Shown one piece after another: positions 8,147 through 15,748 of a stretch of 63,026 nucleotides of DNA. The stretch lies in the NCBI GenBank assembly GCA_025981625.1, contig JAICXF010000003.1, forward strand, positions 1-63,026, in the 5' to 3' direction. The stretch is from Sphingomonas sp. (lineage in GTDB: Bacteria; Pseudomonadota; Alphaproteobacteria; Sphingomonadales; Sphingomonadaceae). The notes beneath the pieces were generated by a model, which saw nothing but the letters and a program-made list of their open reading frames with translations, was not told where the DNA came from and did no database searches. Made by a program: the position numbers and the translations under genes. How positions within the stretch are numbered: position 1 is the first letter of the stretch; each line of letters opens with the position of its first letter.

Positions 8147-8947
8147 TCAGGCGGCGGGCACCGTCGCCGCGTCGAAAAACAGCGCCTGGGCGATTGCGGC
8201 CTTCACCGTAGAGCGCTGGAAGGGCTTGGTGATCAGGAACGTCGGCTCGGGCCGGGTTCCGGTCAGCAGCCGCTCCGGGAATGCGGTGATGAAGATCACC
8301 GGAACCGAGAATTCGGCGAGGATGTCCTTCACCGCATCGATCCCGCTCGAATCGTCGGCGAGCTGAATGTCGGCGAGGACCAGTCCCGGCGGCTGCTGGC
8401 GCGCCTGCGCAACGGCCTCGTCGCGGGTCACCGCAACGCCGGTGACGTTGTGGCCGAGGTCGCGGACGATCGTCTCGATGTCCATCGCGATGATCGGCTC
8501 GTCCTCGATGATCAGCACGTCGGCAAGGGTCTGCCGCTCGATCTCCTCGAGCGCCTCGGCGACGAGGCTGTCGACGTCGCCCGGCGATGCGTTGATGAGA
8601 TAGGCAGTGTCCTCCGAGCTGAAGCCTTCAAGCGAGGTCAGCAGCAGCGCCTGCCGTGACAGCGGCGTGATCCGCGAAAGGCGCGCCTGCGCGATGCCCT
8701 CGGCGCCCGTCCGGTTGGTGTCCGGGTCTTCGCCCTCCTCGATGTTGGCCGTCGACCAGATCGCGTGGAACGTCTTGTAGAGTCCCAATCTGGGATCAAC
8801 GTCGCGCGGGAATTCGTCGGGCTTTGCGACAATCGCCTCGAGCGTTGCGCGGACGAACGCATCACCATGCGCCTGGCTGCCGGTCAGGGCGCGGGCATAG
8901 CGGCGGAGGAATGGCAGGTGCGGAGCAAGTTCCTGGCCAAGGGACAT
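8147..8947 (-). CDS. phyR: General stress response anti-anti-sigma response regulator PhyR
   Basis: 266 aa. When phosphorylated, PhyR sequesters NepR and releases EcfG. Residues 1-130 form the EcfG-like (sigma-mimic) domain (SLGQELAPHLPFLRRYARAL; RQALLLTSLEGFSSEDTAYL). Residues 140-255 form a receiver domain with acidic pocket IIEDEP, phosphoacceptor Asp193 in LVLADIQLAD, the conserved Thr in VIFITAFPE and Lys in FLITKPF. The start ATG at 8947 (MSLGQEL) is the family start; a longer frame reaching 9601 crosses nepR and is not real. It is divergent from nepR across a 315-nt control region. Confidence 0.96.
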   Translation of the reverse strand: MSLGQELAPHLPFLRRYARALTGSQAHGDAFVRATLEAIVAKPDEFPRDVDPRLGLYKTFHAIWSTANIEEGEDPDTNRTGAEGIAQARLSRITPLSRQALLLTSLEGFSSEDTAYLINASPGDVDSLVAEALEEIERQTLADVLIIEDEPIIAMDIETIVRDLGHNVTGVAVTRDEAVAQARQQPPGLVLADIQLADDSSGIDAVKDILAEFSVPVIFITAFPERLLTGTRPEPTFLITKPFQRSTVKAAIAQALFFDAATVPAA

Positions 8948-9262
8948 GTTCGGATATTCTCCCTCGAAATGACGATTTGCGCCGTCTTTGGCGGCGCGTC
9001 TGAATTGTTGCAACCCTGGAAGGACCGTCGAACGCCTTAGCTCCACCGCCCCCACAATATGACGTGCGACTGGAACAAAGGACCGGCCATTTGGTTTCCG
9101 TGGCTTGGCCGGGCGCTGTGAAGCATAGCATTGCCGATGCAGCGGCCGGCCTTTTGCGCATCCGAATGCGTATCGAAACAAGGCAAAGCCGCGCGGACCC
9201 GTTGCGACTCGCCAAGAGTTGATTATGAGCGCGGCGCAGAGCCCGCGTGGGGGGACTGGGAG
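8948..9262. other. Divergent phyR/nepR control region (315 nt)
   Basis: No gene recognised. It must hold the promoters for phyR (leftward) and nepR-phyP (rightward). The only motif I can place is the sigma-EcfG-like pair at 9072-9096 facing nepR. No GGAAC-type box was found facing phyR, which suggests phyR uses a housekeeping promoter here. Confidence 0.6.
9072..9096 (+). promoter_or_regulatory. Near-consensus sigma-EcfG promoter upstream of nepR
   Basis: GGAAC (9072-9076), 16 nt, GGTT (9093-9096): perfect -35, three of four at -10. It faces nepR-phyP with a leader of about 160 nt, giving negative feedback if real. The long leader lowers confidence. Confidence 0.5.
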
Positions 9263-9454
9263 TTGAGTGCGAAGAAGCGAAGCGACACGGAGGGAGCCGC
9301 TGACGGGCGCTCGAAGAAGTCCAAAGCTTCGGACCGTGGCGGACGCAAGCAGCGTTCGGGCGACCTCGGGCGCGCGCTTCGTTCGGTCTACGACGATACC
9401 CTGCGGGAGTCGGTTCCGGACGACTTTCTCAATCTGCTGGGCAAGCTTCAATAG
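9263..9454 (+). CDS. nepR: Anti-sigma factor NepR
   Basis: 63 aa. It holds EcfG inactive until PhyR~P binds it. A disordered, Lys/Arg/Ser-rich N terminus is followed by the NepR helix pair GDLGRALRSVYDDTLRESVP and DDFLNLLGKLQ. The start is taken as TTG 9263 (M)SAKKRSD because there is no ATG or GTG in frame between it and 9131 and a G-rich ribosome site (GGGGGA) lies 7 nt upstream; a weak start may keep NepR low. phyP starts 27 nt downstream on the same strand, so they are probably co-transcribed. Confidence 0.9.
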   Translation: MSAKKRSDTEGAADGRSKKSKASDRGGRKQRSGDLGRALRSVYDDTLRESVPDDFLNLLGKLQ

Positions 9455-9481
9455 CGAACCTGTAACCGTCGGGATCGAGCG

Positions 9482-11011
9482 ATGACGCTCGCCGAACGCT
9501 TCGCGCGGCTTCCGACTGGCGCCAAGCTTCTCGTCATTCTGACCGCGGTTCTGTTGCCGATCGGAGTCGCGCTGGCGCTCGTCGGCGACAACGGAATCCA
9601 CCAGGCGAACGCCGCGCTGGACGAGCGCAACCGGGTCCAGTCCAGAGCTGCTGCCGGCGCCATTGAAAGCCTCATCGCGCGCAATGCGCTGGCGCTCCGG
9701 GTCGCCGCCAACGGCGCGCTTGCCGATGGCCCCGCCGGAGCGTGTGGGCGGGTGCAGCGGTCGCTTTCCGTCGCTCCAGCCGTCGCCCGGAGTTTCGAGC
9801 TCGAGAGCCCCGACGGCAAGGGCCTCTGCGCGGTCGGGACTACCGAAGATACGGGTGCCCTGCCGCTAACCGCGCCGGGCAGCATCCGGGTCCGGATCGC
9901 GCCCCAGGGCGACGGCGTCGCCATTCGGGTCGGGGTCATCGGCGGAATGGCGACCGCGATTCTTCCGGCAAACGAACTTCGAACGGCCGCCGCCGACGTT
10001 GGCGTGAGCGCCGGCTCGCTGGTGCTTCAAGACGACTCACACGAGTTGCATGTGCTCGATCCCAGCTCCCCGACGGTTGATCTGCGCTTCAGCCGATTGC
10101 CGATCAGCAACGGAAACCTGGTCGCCCGAATTGGCATTCCCGAGCAACGAATCACGACCGCCGACCGGCTGACGCTTCTGTTGCCTTTGCTGATGTGGAT
10201 TGCCGCGGCGATCCTCACCTGGTCGCTGGTCGGGCGCTTGCTGATCCGTCCGCTCAAGCGCCTCGAACGCGCCGTGCGTGCTTACCGTCCGGGCATTCAA
10301 CCTCTCGAATTGCCGCGCAAGCTCGGGCCAAGCGAAGAAATCCAGGGACTGCGGAACGCATTTGCCCGCGCGATGGACCGCGCCGAACAATCCGAGCGCG
10401 AAACCACTTCGGCGCTCGACGGCCAGCGCCGGCTGGTCCGGGAAGTCCACCACCGCGTGAAGAACAACCTGCAGGTCGTCGCGTCCTTGCTGAACATCCA
10501 CGGCCGGAGCGCCGAAGCGCCGGAAGCACGCTCGGCCTACGCCGGCATCAGCCGGCGCGTCGGCGCATTGTCGATCGTTCACCGCAACCATTTCGCCGAA
10601 ATGGAAGAAAATCGCGGGATTTCGCTGCGGCCGCTGGTGACCGAGCTCGCGGCGGAGCTGCGCGCCAGCGCTCCGGACAGCGCTCGTACCCTTGCCATCG
10701 ATCTCGATCTGGACACGGTTTACACCACTCAGGACGCGGCCGTCGCGGTGGCTTTCCTGATCACCGAAATCGTCGAGTTCGCCATGCTTCATGCGCCGGC
10801 CGAGCCCGTCGAATTATCGATCCGGAGAACGAGCGAGCTCACCGCCCGGCTGTCGCTCAGCAGCCCCGTGCTGGTTCCTGACGACGGGGAAGATCGGGAA
10901 AAAATGCAATTTGAGCGGATCGTCGGCGGCCTTTCAAAGCAGCTGCGTTCGAACCTCGACCGCAAGCTTGGCCGCTACAGCGTCGATTTGCCCGTCTTTC
11001 CACCAGCTTAG
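9482..11011 (+). CDS. phyP: PhyP-like membrane histidine kinase/phosphatase of the stress response
   Basis: 509 aa. Transmembrane helix about 15-37, periplasmic sensor of about 195 residues, second helix about 236-256, HAMP-like linker, then HisKA_2 dimerisation helix with REVHHRVKNNLQVVASLLNI (phospho-acceptor His323/His324, the latter in the H-R-x-x-N motif). The ATPase domain is degenerate: the N-box reads FLITEIVEFAMLHA with Phe in place of the usual metal-binding Asn, and no clear G-rich lid is seen in VPDDGEDREKMQFERIVGG. In Sphingomonas, PhyP from this locus is a negative regulator acting as a PhyR phosphatase; loss of the kinase core here fits that. The symbol rests on synteny and domain layout. 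Confidence 0.82.
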   Translation: MTLAERFARLPTGAKLLVILTAVLLPIGVALALVGDNGIHQANAALDERNRVQSRAAAGAIESLIARNALALRVAANGALADGPAGACGRVQRSLSVAPAVARSFELESPDGKGLCAVGTTEDTGALPLTAPGSIRVRIAPQGDGVAIRVGVIGGMATAILPANELRTAAADVGVSAGSLVLQDDSHELHVLDPSSPTVDLRFSRLPISNGNLVARIGIPEQRITTADRLTLLLPLLMWIAAAILTWSLVGRLLIRPLKRLERAVRAYRPGIQPLELPRKLGPSEEIQGLRNAFARAMDRAEQSERETTSALDGQRRLVREVHHRVKNNLQVVASLLNIHGRSAEAPEARSAYAGISRRVGALSIVHRNHFAEMEENRGISLRPLVTELAAELRASAPDSARTLAIDLDLDTVYTTQDAAVAVAFLITEIVEFAMLHAPAEPVELSIRRTSELTARLSLSSPVLVPDDGEDREKMQFERIVGGLSKQLRSNLDRKLGRYSVDLPVFPPA

Positions 11012-11070
11012 CCGGTTTGCTGTCGTTACGCCGGCAGCGAAAAAAGTTTTGAAAAAGTTGAGTTCGGGCC

Positions 11071-11096
11071 GGAACCCATCGCGAAGAAGGCGCGTT
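11071..11096 (+). promoter_or_regulatory. Orphan sigma-EcfG consensus sequence 3' of phyP
   Basis: GGAAC (11071-11075), 17 nt, CGTT (11093-11096), an exact match on the plus strand. No plus-strand gene follows; the predicted start falls at the first arm of an 8-bp inverted repeat (TCGGATAG 11104-11111 / CTATCCGA 11136-11143) abutting the tatC stop. It could make an RNA antisense to tatC or be a chance match. Confidence 0.35.
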
Positions 11097-11143
11097 GTGC
11101 TGTTCGGATAGTGACCTTTTGCCCCCCCGCTCTCGCTATCCGA

Positions 11144-11983
11144 TTAAATGGGCTCGGAACCGCCAACCCTCCCCCCCCCCGGTGGCGCTTCCGGGCCCTC
11201 TTCTGTCTGGGGCACAACCACAGCAGAGCCTGACCGGGCGGCTTTCCGAGCCGCCCGCCAGTGCGTGATCCGGATGGCCAGGATCGCGAATTCGTAGAGC
11301 CCATAGAGCGGCACCATCAGCATCATCATCGACACCGCGTCCGGCGGGGTGAGGACACCCGCCACCGCTGCGGCCCCAACGATTGCGTACCGCCGTGAGC
11401 GCGCAAGCTGCTCACGGGTCACGATCCCCGCACGTTCCAAAATCATCAGCAGGATCGGCAGCAGGAAGGCGGCGCCGAAGCCGAACAGGAAATGGGTGAC
11501 GAAGTTGAGGTAATTGCCGACGCCAGGCAGTGCTTCCTGCTGCACGCCGCCGATGTCACCCTGGTAGCTCAGCAGGAAATGCAGTGCCCAGGGCATGGCC
11601 AGAAAATAGGCGAAGCAGGCGCCCCCGGCGAAAAATGCAGGCGTCGCCAGCAAAAACGGAAGGAAGGCGTTCTTTTCCTTGGCATAGAGCCCGGGCGCGA
11701 CAAATCGCCAAAGCTGGGTCGCGATGACCGGAAAGCTCACCATCAGCGCGGCGAATATCGCTACCTTCACCTGGGTGAAAAACGCCTCGAAAACGTCGGT
11801 GTAGATGAGCTTGCCCTGGCCGGCGTGAAGCAGCGGCTGCACCAGCACGGCAAAGATGTCGCGCGCGAAGTGGAAGCAGACGAAAAACGTCAGGACCAGC
11901 GTCGCGAGGCACCACAACAGCCGGCGCCTCAGCTCGATCAAATGCTCGAGCAGCGGCTGCTTGGTGTCATCGATGTCCTTCAT
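11144..11983 (-). CDS. tatC: Twin-arginine translocase subunit TatC
   Basis: 279 aa. A polytopic inner-membrane receptor for Tat signal peptides. The N terminus PLLEHLIELRRRLLWCL holds the conserved Glu and Arg residues, and six hydrophobic spans follow; FPVIATQLWRFVAPGLY is the classic second-loop motif. ATG 11983 overlaps the tatB stop (ATGA). The C-terminal tail is hydrophilic and ends in a Gly/Pro-rich stretch (PPGGGRVGGSEPI) encoded over a run of 10 consecutive G on the coding strand (11171-11180), a likely slippage or sequencing-error site; the change would affect only the last few residues. Confidence 0.95.
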   Translation of the reverse strand: MKDIDDTKQPLLEHLIELRRRLLWCLATLVLTFFVCFHFARDIFAVLVQPLLHAGQGKLIYTDVFEAFFTQVKVAIFAALMVSFPVIATQLWRFVAPGLYAKEKNAFLPFLLATPAFFAGGACFAYFLAMPWALHFLLSYQGDIGGVQQEALPGVGNYLNFVTHFLFGFGAAFLLPILLMILERAGIVTREQLARSRRYAIVGAAAVAGVLTPPDAVSMMMLMVPLYGLYEFAILAIRITHWRAARKAARSGSAVVVPQTEEGPEAPPGGGRVGGSEPI

Positions 11984-12348
11984 GGCAACGGCCGCTGTTC
12001 TGGCGGCAGTTCGTCGCCGGGCTGCCGTTCGTCCAGCGGCAACATCGGCTCGGCGGGCTCGGCTAGCGGCGGCATCGCGTCCGGCTGCCCGGGCTCTGGA
12101 TAGTGCGCGTCGGGCGGATGGGCCTGCATGATGCGCTCATTCTCCTCGCGCCACTTCTTCTCCATTTCCTCGAGCTCGGCCTGGCGGACGATGTCCTCGA
12201 TGCCCGAGGTGAAGTGGCGCGCCATCCCGCGCACGCGGCCGACCCAATAGCCGACGGTGCGCATCACCCTCGGAAGTTCCTTGGGGCCGATGAAGATCAA
12301 CGCGAGGACCGCGATGATCGCGATCTCCGCGGAATCGAAGCCGAACAT
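11980..12348 (-). CDS. tatB: Sec-independent translocase subunit TatB
   Basis: 122 aa. The single N-terminal membrane helix MFGFDSAEIAIIAVLALIFI is followed by the GPKELP hinge and an amphipathic helix (VMRTVGYWVGRVRGMARHF). The tail is Pro/Glu-rich. Glu8 in the helix and the GPKELP motif identify TatB rather than TatA. It lies between tatA (15 nt upstream) and tatC (4-nt overlap) in the usual A-B-C order, cotranscribed with scpAB and nagZ. Confidence 0.94.
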   Translation of the reverse strand: MFGFDSAEIAIIAVLALIFIGPKELPRVMRTVGYWVGRVRGMARHFTSGIEDIVRQAELEEMEKKWREENERIMQAHPPDAHYPEPGQPDAMPPLAEPAEPMLPLDERQPGDELPPEQRPLP

Positions 12349-12363
12349 GCCGTCTAGATAAGC

Positions 12364-12660
12364 TTAGCGGGGTTCGTCGTCTCGGGTCGGCGGAGGAGAG
12401 ACGACCGGCTCGGCCGGGCGCGGCGTGACATCGATCGGCTCACGGCGACCTTCTTCGCGCGGAAGCTGCCGCGGCGGTTCGTTGCGCCGCTGCTCGTCGT
12501 AGCGCCGATATTTCTCGTCCTCGTCGTCGGCCATGCCCTGCTTGAAACTCTTCAGGCCCTTCGCGACGTCCCCCATCATCGAGCTGAACCGGTTGCCGCC
12601 GAACAACAGCAGCAGGACGATCGCGATGATCAGGATATGCCAAATGCTAAATCCGCCCAT
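12364..12660 (-). CDS. tatA: Sec-independent translocase pore subunit TatA
   Basis: 98 aa. [20 protein letters not shown] forms the short membrane helix, then [20 protein letters not shown] the hinge and amphipathic helix (F-G-x-x-[KR] hinge present). The acidic and Arg/Pro-rich tail (about 45-98) is longer than in Escherichia coli TatA homologues of alphaproteobacteria but of ordinary composition. It starts 24 nt after scpB, showing the scp-tat linkage typical of the class. Confidence 0.94.
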   Translation of the reverse strand: MGGFSIWHILIIAIVLLLLFGGNRFSSMMGDVAKGLKSFKQGMADDEDEKYRRYDEQRRNEPPRQLPREEGRREPIDVTPRPAEPVVSPPPTRDDEPR

Positions 12661-12684
12661 GGGGGAACTCCTTCGCGGCGCTAT

Positions 12685-13254
12685 CTAGTCGCCTTGGTCT
12701 TCGCTTTCCAGTTGAAGCTGGAACACGGACTCATCAAGCGGGTCCAATAGTCCAGCGGCCTTGAGATCCTCGATCCCCGGCAAATCCCGCCGCGAGCCCA
12801 GGCCGAAGTGGGTCAGGAACTCCTGCGTCGTGGCATAGAGCAACGGCCGCCCCGGCCCTTCCCTTCTCCCGGCCGGCCGCACCCAGCCGGCGTCCATCAG
12901 CACGTCGAGCGTGCCCTTCGAAATCTGGACGCCGCGGATCGCTTCGATTTCCGCCCGTGAGACCGGCTCATGGTATGCGATGATCGCGAGCGTCTCCGTG
13001 GCCGCGCGCGACAGCCGCCGCAGTTCCTCGCGCGTCCGGCGGAGCAGGTGCGCAAGATCGGGCGCGGTCTGGAAGTGCCAGCGTCCCGCGCGTTCGACGA
13101 GCTCGATGCCGCGGCCTTCGTAATGCTGCGAAAGCTCGCCCAGAGCGATTTCGATCTCGCCCTCGCCGACATGCTGCGCAAGCTCTTCGACCGTCATTGG
13201 CTCGGCCGATGCGAAGAGGGTCGCTTCGATCGCTCGGACCAGTTCGTCGATCAC
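12685..13254 (-). CDS. scpB: Chromosome segregation/condensation protein ScpB
   Basis: 189 aa. The winged-helix subunit of the SMC-ScpAB condensin. MIDELVRAIEATLFASAEPM, then LSRAATETLAIIAYHEPVSRAEIEAIRGV and VLMDAGWVRPAGRREGPGRP, are the conserved tandem winged-helix motifs. The GTG start at 13254 overlaps the scpA stop (GTGA at 13251-13254). The reading frame stays open upstream through scpA to 13779, but those residues are a low-complexity shadow. Smc is not in the window. Confidence 0.93.
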   Translation of the reverse strand: MIDELVRAIEATLFASAEPMTVEELAQHVGEGEIEIALGELSQHYEGRGIELVERAGRWHFQTAPDLAHLLRRTREELRRLSRAATETLAIIAYHEPVSRAEIEAIRGVQISKGTLDVLMDAGWVRPAGRREGPGRPLLYATTQEFLTHFGLGSRRDLPGIEDLKAAGLLDPLDESVFQLQLESEDQGD

Positions 13255-14009
13255 GCCGCCCTCTTGAGGCGGATGGGCGCGAACGGCTCGTCCTGCGCAA
13301 TCTCGAGCCGGCCACGGCGAGCAAGCTCGAGCGCCGCAAGAAAGCTGGAGGCAAGGCACGACCGGCGGAACTGGGGGTCTTGGGTGGAGGGCAGGAAAGA
13401 TTCGAGGAAAGTCCAGTCGAGCGCCATGCCGATCATCTTCCCGACCCGTTCGATGGCTTCCTCGAGGGTCATGACCGCCCGTGCATGGACGACGTGCATC
13501 GTCGGCGCGGTGCGGGCACGGACCGCGCCATAAGCGGCGAAAAGGTCGAAATCGCGGACCTGCCACGCCGACTTGCGAACCAGCCGCAGTCCTTCCGGAG
13601 CGCCGCGCAGAAACACATCGCGGCCGATGCGGTCGCGGCCGAGCAGCCGGGCGCCGGCCTCGCGCATGGCGTCGAGGCGCTGGAGCCGGAGCTGCAGCCT
13701 CAGCGCGATCTCCTCCGGGCTCGGGTCCTGCTCCGGATCCTTGGGCAGCAGCAGGCAGGATTTGAGATAGGCGAGCCACGCGGCCATCACGAGATAGTCG
13801 GCGGCGATCTCCAGCTTCAGCGCGCGCGCTTCGGCTAGATAAGCGAGGTATTGCTCGACGAGTTGCAGAATCGAGATCTGCGCGAGATCGACCTTCTGCC
13901 CGCGAGCAAGATTGAGGAGCAGGTCGAGCGGCCCCTCCCAGCCGTCGAGCGTCAGGTTGAGCTCATCCGGATTCCGGATTGGCCGCTGCTCGAAATCCTC
14001 GTCGTCCAC
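13251..14009 (-). CDS. scpA: Segregation and condensation protein ScpA
   Basis: 252 aa, GTG start. The kleisin subunit of bacterial condensin. The N-terminal region LNLTLDGWEGPLDLLLNLAR and QKVDLAQISILQLVEQYLAYL is the SMC-neck-binding part; ADYLVMAAWLAYLKSCLLLP is the conserved middle. The C-terminal winged helix is less conserved and ends in IRLKRAA. It is coupled to scpB by a 4-nt overlap, and nagZ ends 62 nt upstream. Confidence 0.93.
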   Translation of the reverse strand: MDDEDFEQRPIRNPDELNLTLDGWEGPLDLLLNLARGQKVDLAQISILQLVEQYLAYLAEARALKLEIAADYLVMAAWLAYLKSCLLLPKDPEQDPSPEEIALRLQLRLQRLDAMREAGARLLGRDRIGRDVFLRGAPEGLRLVRKSAWQVRDFDLFAAYGAVRARTAPTMHVVHARAVMTLEEAIERVGKMIGMALDWTFLESFLPSTQDPQFRRSCLASSFLAALELARRGRLEIAQDEPFAPIRLKRAA

Positions 14010-14071
14010 GGCCCAAGAATATCAAGCCATTGTGGCACCGCGAAGCCGCTATCCCACGATGTTGGGGATAA

Positions 14072-15079
14072 CTAGGCGAGCGCGAGCAGTTGATCGCGCT
14101 TGGCGATTTCCTCGGCGAAGTCGAAGCGGTCGAGCTCCAGGCGCGTTCCCGCCATCGCGCGCGACAGCCGCTCCGCTCCCGCGCCCGAGAGCTCCGGAAG
14201 TCGCGCCGCAATCGCGATATTGTCCTTCAGGACGCCGTTGCAGGGGAGCGCCACGTCACAGCCGGCGGCGACGCACGCAAGCGCGCGTTCGGCCTGGCTT
14301 CCCGTCAGCGCATTCATGTTGCTGTCGTCGCTCATCAGGAAGCCGTCGAAGCCGATGCGCTGGCGGATGATGTGCTCGATCACGACCGCCGACTGACTTG
14401 CGGGGTGATCGGAATCCCAGGCGGTGTACACGACGTGGGCCATCATCCCCATCGGGGCCGAGGACAGGCGCTCGAACGGCTCGAGGTCGGCCTCCAGCTC
14501 TTCGGCGCTTGCGGTGACCACCGGGAGCTCGTGGTGACTGTCGACGAGGGCGCGCCCGTGGCCGGGCATGTGCTTGACGATCCCCACCACGCCCGCGGAT
14601 GCGAGTCCGTCGAGCACTGCGCGACCGAGGGCCGCGACCTGCATCGGTTCGGAACCCAGCGCGCGATCGCCGATGATATCGCTCGCGCCCTCTTGGCGGA
14701 CGTCGAGCAGCGGCAGCGCATCCACGTTCACGCCGACCGAGCGCAGCATCAGCGCGAGGGCCCGCGCATTCGAGCGAGCCGCTTCGATCGCCGAGGAAGG
14801 AGCCAATTGGTACAGCCTGGAAAAACGCTCCGCGGGCGGGAAAGCGGGCCATTCAGGCGGCTTCAACCGCGCCACTCGGCCGCCTTCCTGATCGATCAGG
14901 ATCGGAACGTCATCGCGACCCGAGAGGTCACGCAGCGAGTCTGTCAGGCGCCGCAATTGCTCGTGATTGTCGCAATTGCGCTTGAACAGGATGAACCCGA
15001 CGGGATCGGAGTCGCGGAAGAAGGCGCGCTCGTCGGCGGTGAGCTCGAGCCCGGCAAAACCGTAGATCGCCGCCTGCAT
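14072..15079 (-). CDS. nagZ: Beta-N-acetylhexosaminidase (cytoplasmic muropeptide recycling)
   Basis: 335 aa, glycoside hydrolase family 3, cleaves GlcNAc from anhydromuropeptides during peptidoglycan recycling. Motifs: IYGFAGLELTADERAFF at the start, ILIDQEGGRVARLKPPEWP (substrate-binding D-Q-E-G-G-R-V), KHMPGHGRALVDSHHELPVV (catalytic loop His/Asp) and MSDDSNMNAL with the nucleophile Asp. There is no signal peptide. ATG 15079 shares one base with the stop of the SPOR gene upstream (TAATG). A longer in-frame N terminus to 15247 is rejected since it would lie in the SPOR gene. Confidence 0.94.
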   Translation of the reverse strand: MQAAIYGFAGLELTADERAFFRDSDPVGFILFKRNCDNHEQLRRLTDSLRDLSGRDDVPILIDQEGGRVARLKPPEWPAFPPAERFSRLYQLAPSSAIEAARSNARALALMLRSVGVNVDALPLLDVRQEGASDIIGDRALGSEPMQVAALGRAVLDGLASAGVVGIVKHMPGHGRALVDSHHELPVVTASAEELEADLEPFERLSSAPMGMMAHVVYTAWDSDHPASQSAVVIEHIIRQRIGFDGFLMSDDSNMNALTGSQAERALACVAAGCDVALPCNGVLKDNIAIAARLPELSGAGAERLSRAMAGTRLELDRFDFAEEIAKRDQLLALA

Positions 15080-15741
15080 TACTGGGCGACGAAGCAATTC
15101 TCGCCGGCGGCCCGCAATGTCTGGCACACCTGCTTCGCGTCGGCAGGCGATCCCGCCGCGGCGCGCAGCCGGATCCCGCCGGAGAACGGCACGACCATCT
15201 TGCTGAGCGCGGCCACGGAGGGGAAGCGTGCCGACAGTGCGGTCCATGCCCGCTCGGCCTGCGCCTGGTTCGCGAATGCGCCGAGTTGGACGACGCTCCC
15301 GGTGCCGCCGGTCGGTTTCGCTTCGGGCTGCGTGGCAATCGTCGGCTTCGCTTCGGCTGCGGCCGGCTGGTTTGGCTGCGCCGGCGCGGGCTTCGCGACT
15401 GGCGCTTCCGGCAACTTGTTGAGGTCGAGCCGCGAATCCTTGTCTTCGCCGGCGCTGGTCTCGAACGCCGTTTCACTCTCGCCGCTGATGTCGAGGCCAC
15501 CAGGGTTCGGCGGCTTGATCTTGTACGGACCCGGCGGCGCCTTGATCAGCTGGGGCGGTCCGTTGCCCACGGATTCGCGGTGACCGATCCAGAAGAATGC
15601 AGCGGCAACGATCACCACCGCGAGAACGACGACCACAACCGCCGCGAACATCTTCTGCGCCGAAATCCCTCGCGGCTCGTCTTCGTCCTCGACGGGCGCG
15701 AGCCACGGCAGCGGCTCGTCATAGACGCGCTCGTCGGTCAT
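15079..15741 (-). CDS. SPOR-domain membrane protein (copy 1)
   Basis: 220 aa. Short cytoplasmic N terminus (MTDERVYDEPLPWLAPVEDE), transmembrane helix about 31-52 (MFAAVVVVVLAVVIVAAAFFWIG), Pro/Ala/Lys-rich periplasmic linker, and a C-terminal SPOR domain from about 147 (GSVVQLGAFANQAQAERAWTA ... VCQTLRAAGENCFVAQ). SPOR domains bind denuded glycan at the septum. It has two cysteines near the C terminus. It is paralogous to the next gene upstream: both have an LPWL motif before the helix and the same SPOR layout. It is coupled to nagZ by a TAATG overlap. Confidence 0.88.
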   Translation of the reverse strand: MTDERVYDEPLPWLAPVEDEDEPRGISAQKMFAAVVVVVLAVVIVAAAFFWIGHRESVGNGPPQLIKAPPGPYKIKPPNPGGLDISGESETAFETSAGEDKDSRLDLNKLPEAPVAKPAPAQPNQPAAAEAKPTIATQPEAKPTGGTGSVVQLGAFANQAQAERAWTALSARFPSVAALSKMVVPFSGGIRLRAAAGSPADAKQVCQTLRAAGENCFVAQ

Positions 15742-15748
15742 CCGGGCC

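Noticed and set aside
8948..9601. Extension of phyR upstream to make a 484-codon protein
   Set aside because: It would run through nepR on the other strand; the PhyR start MSLGQEL at 8947 is the family start.
13255..13779. N-terminal extension of scpB
   Set aside because: Lies within scpA in another frame; low-complexity Arg/Pro-rich; GTG at 13254 with GTGA overlap is the natural start.
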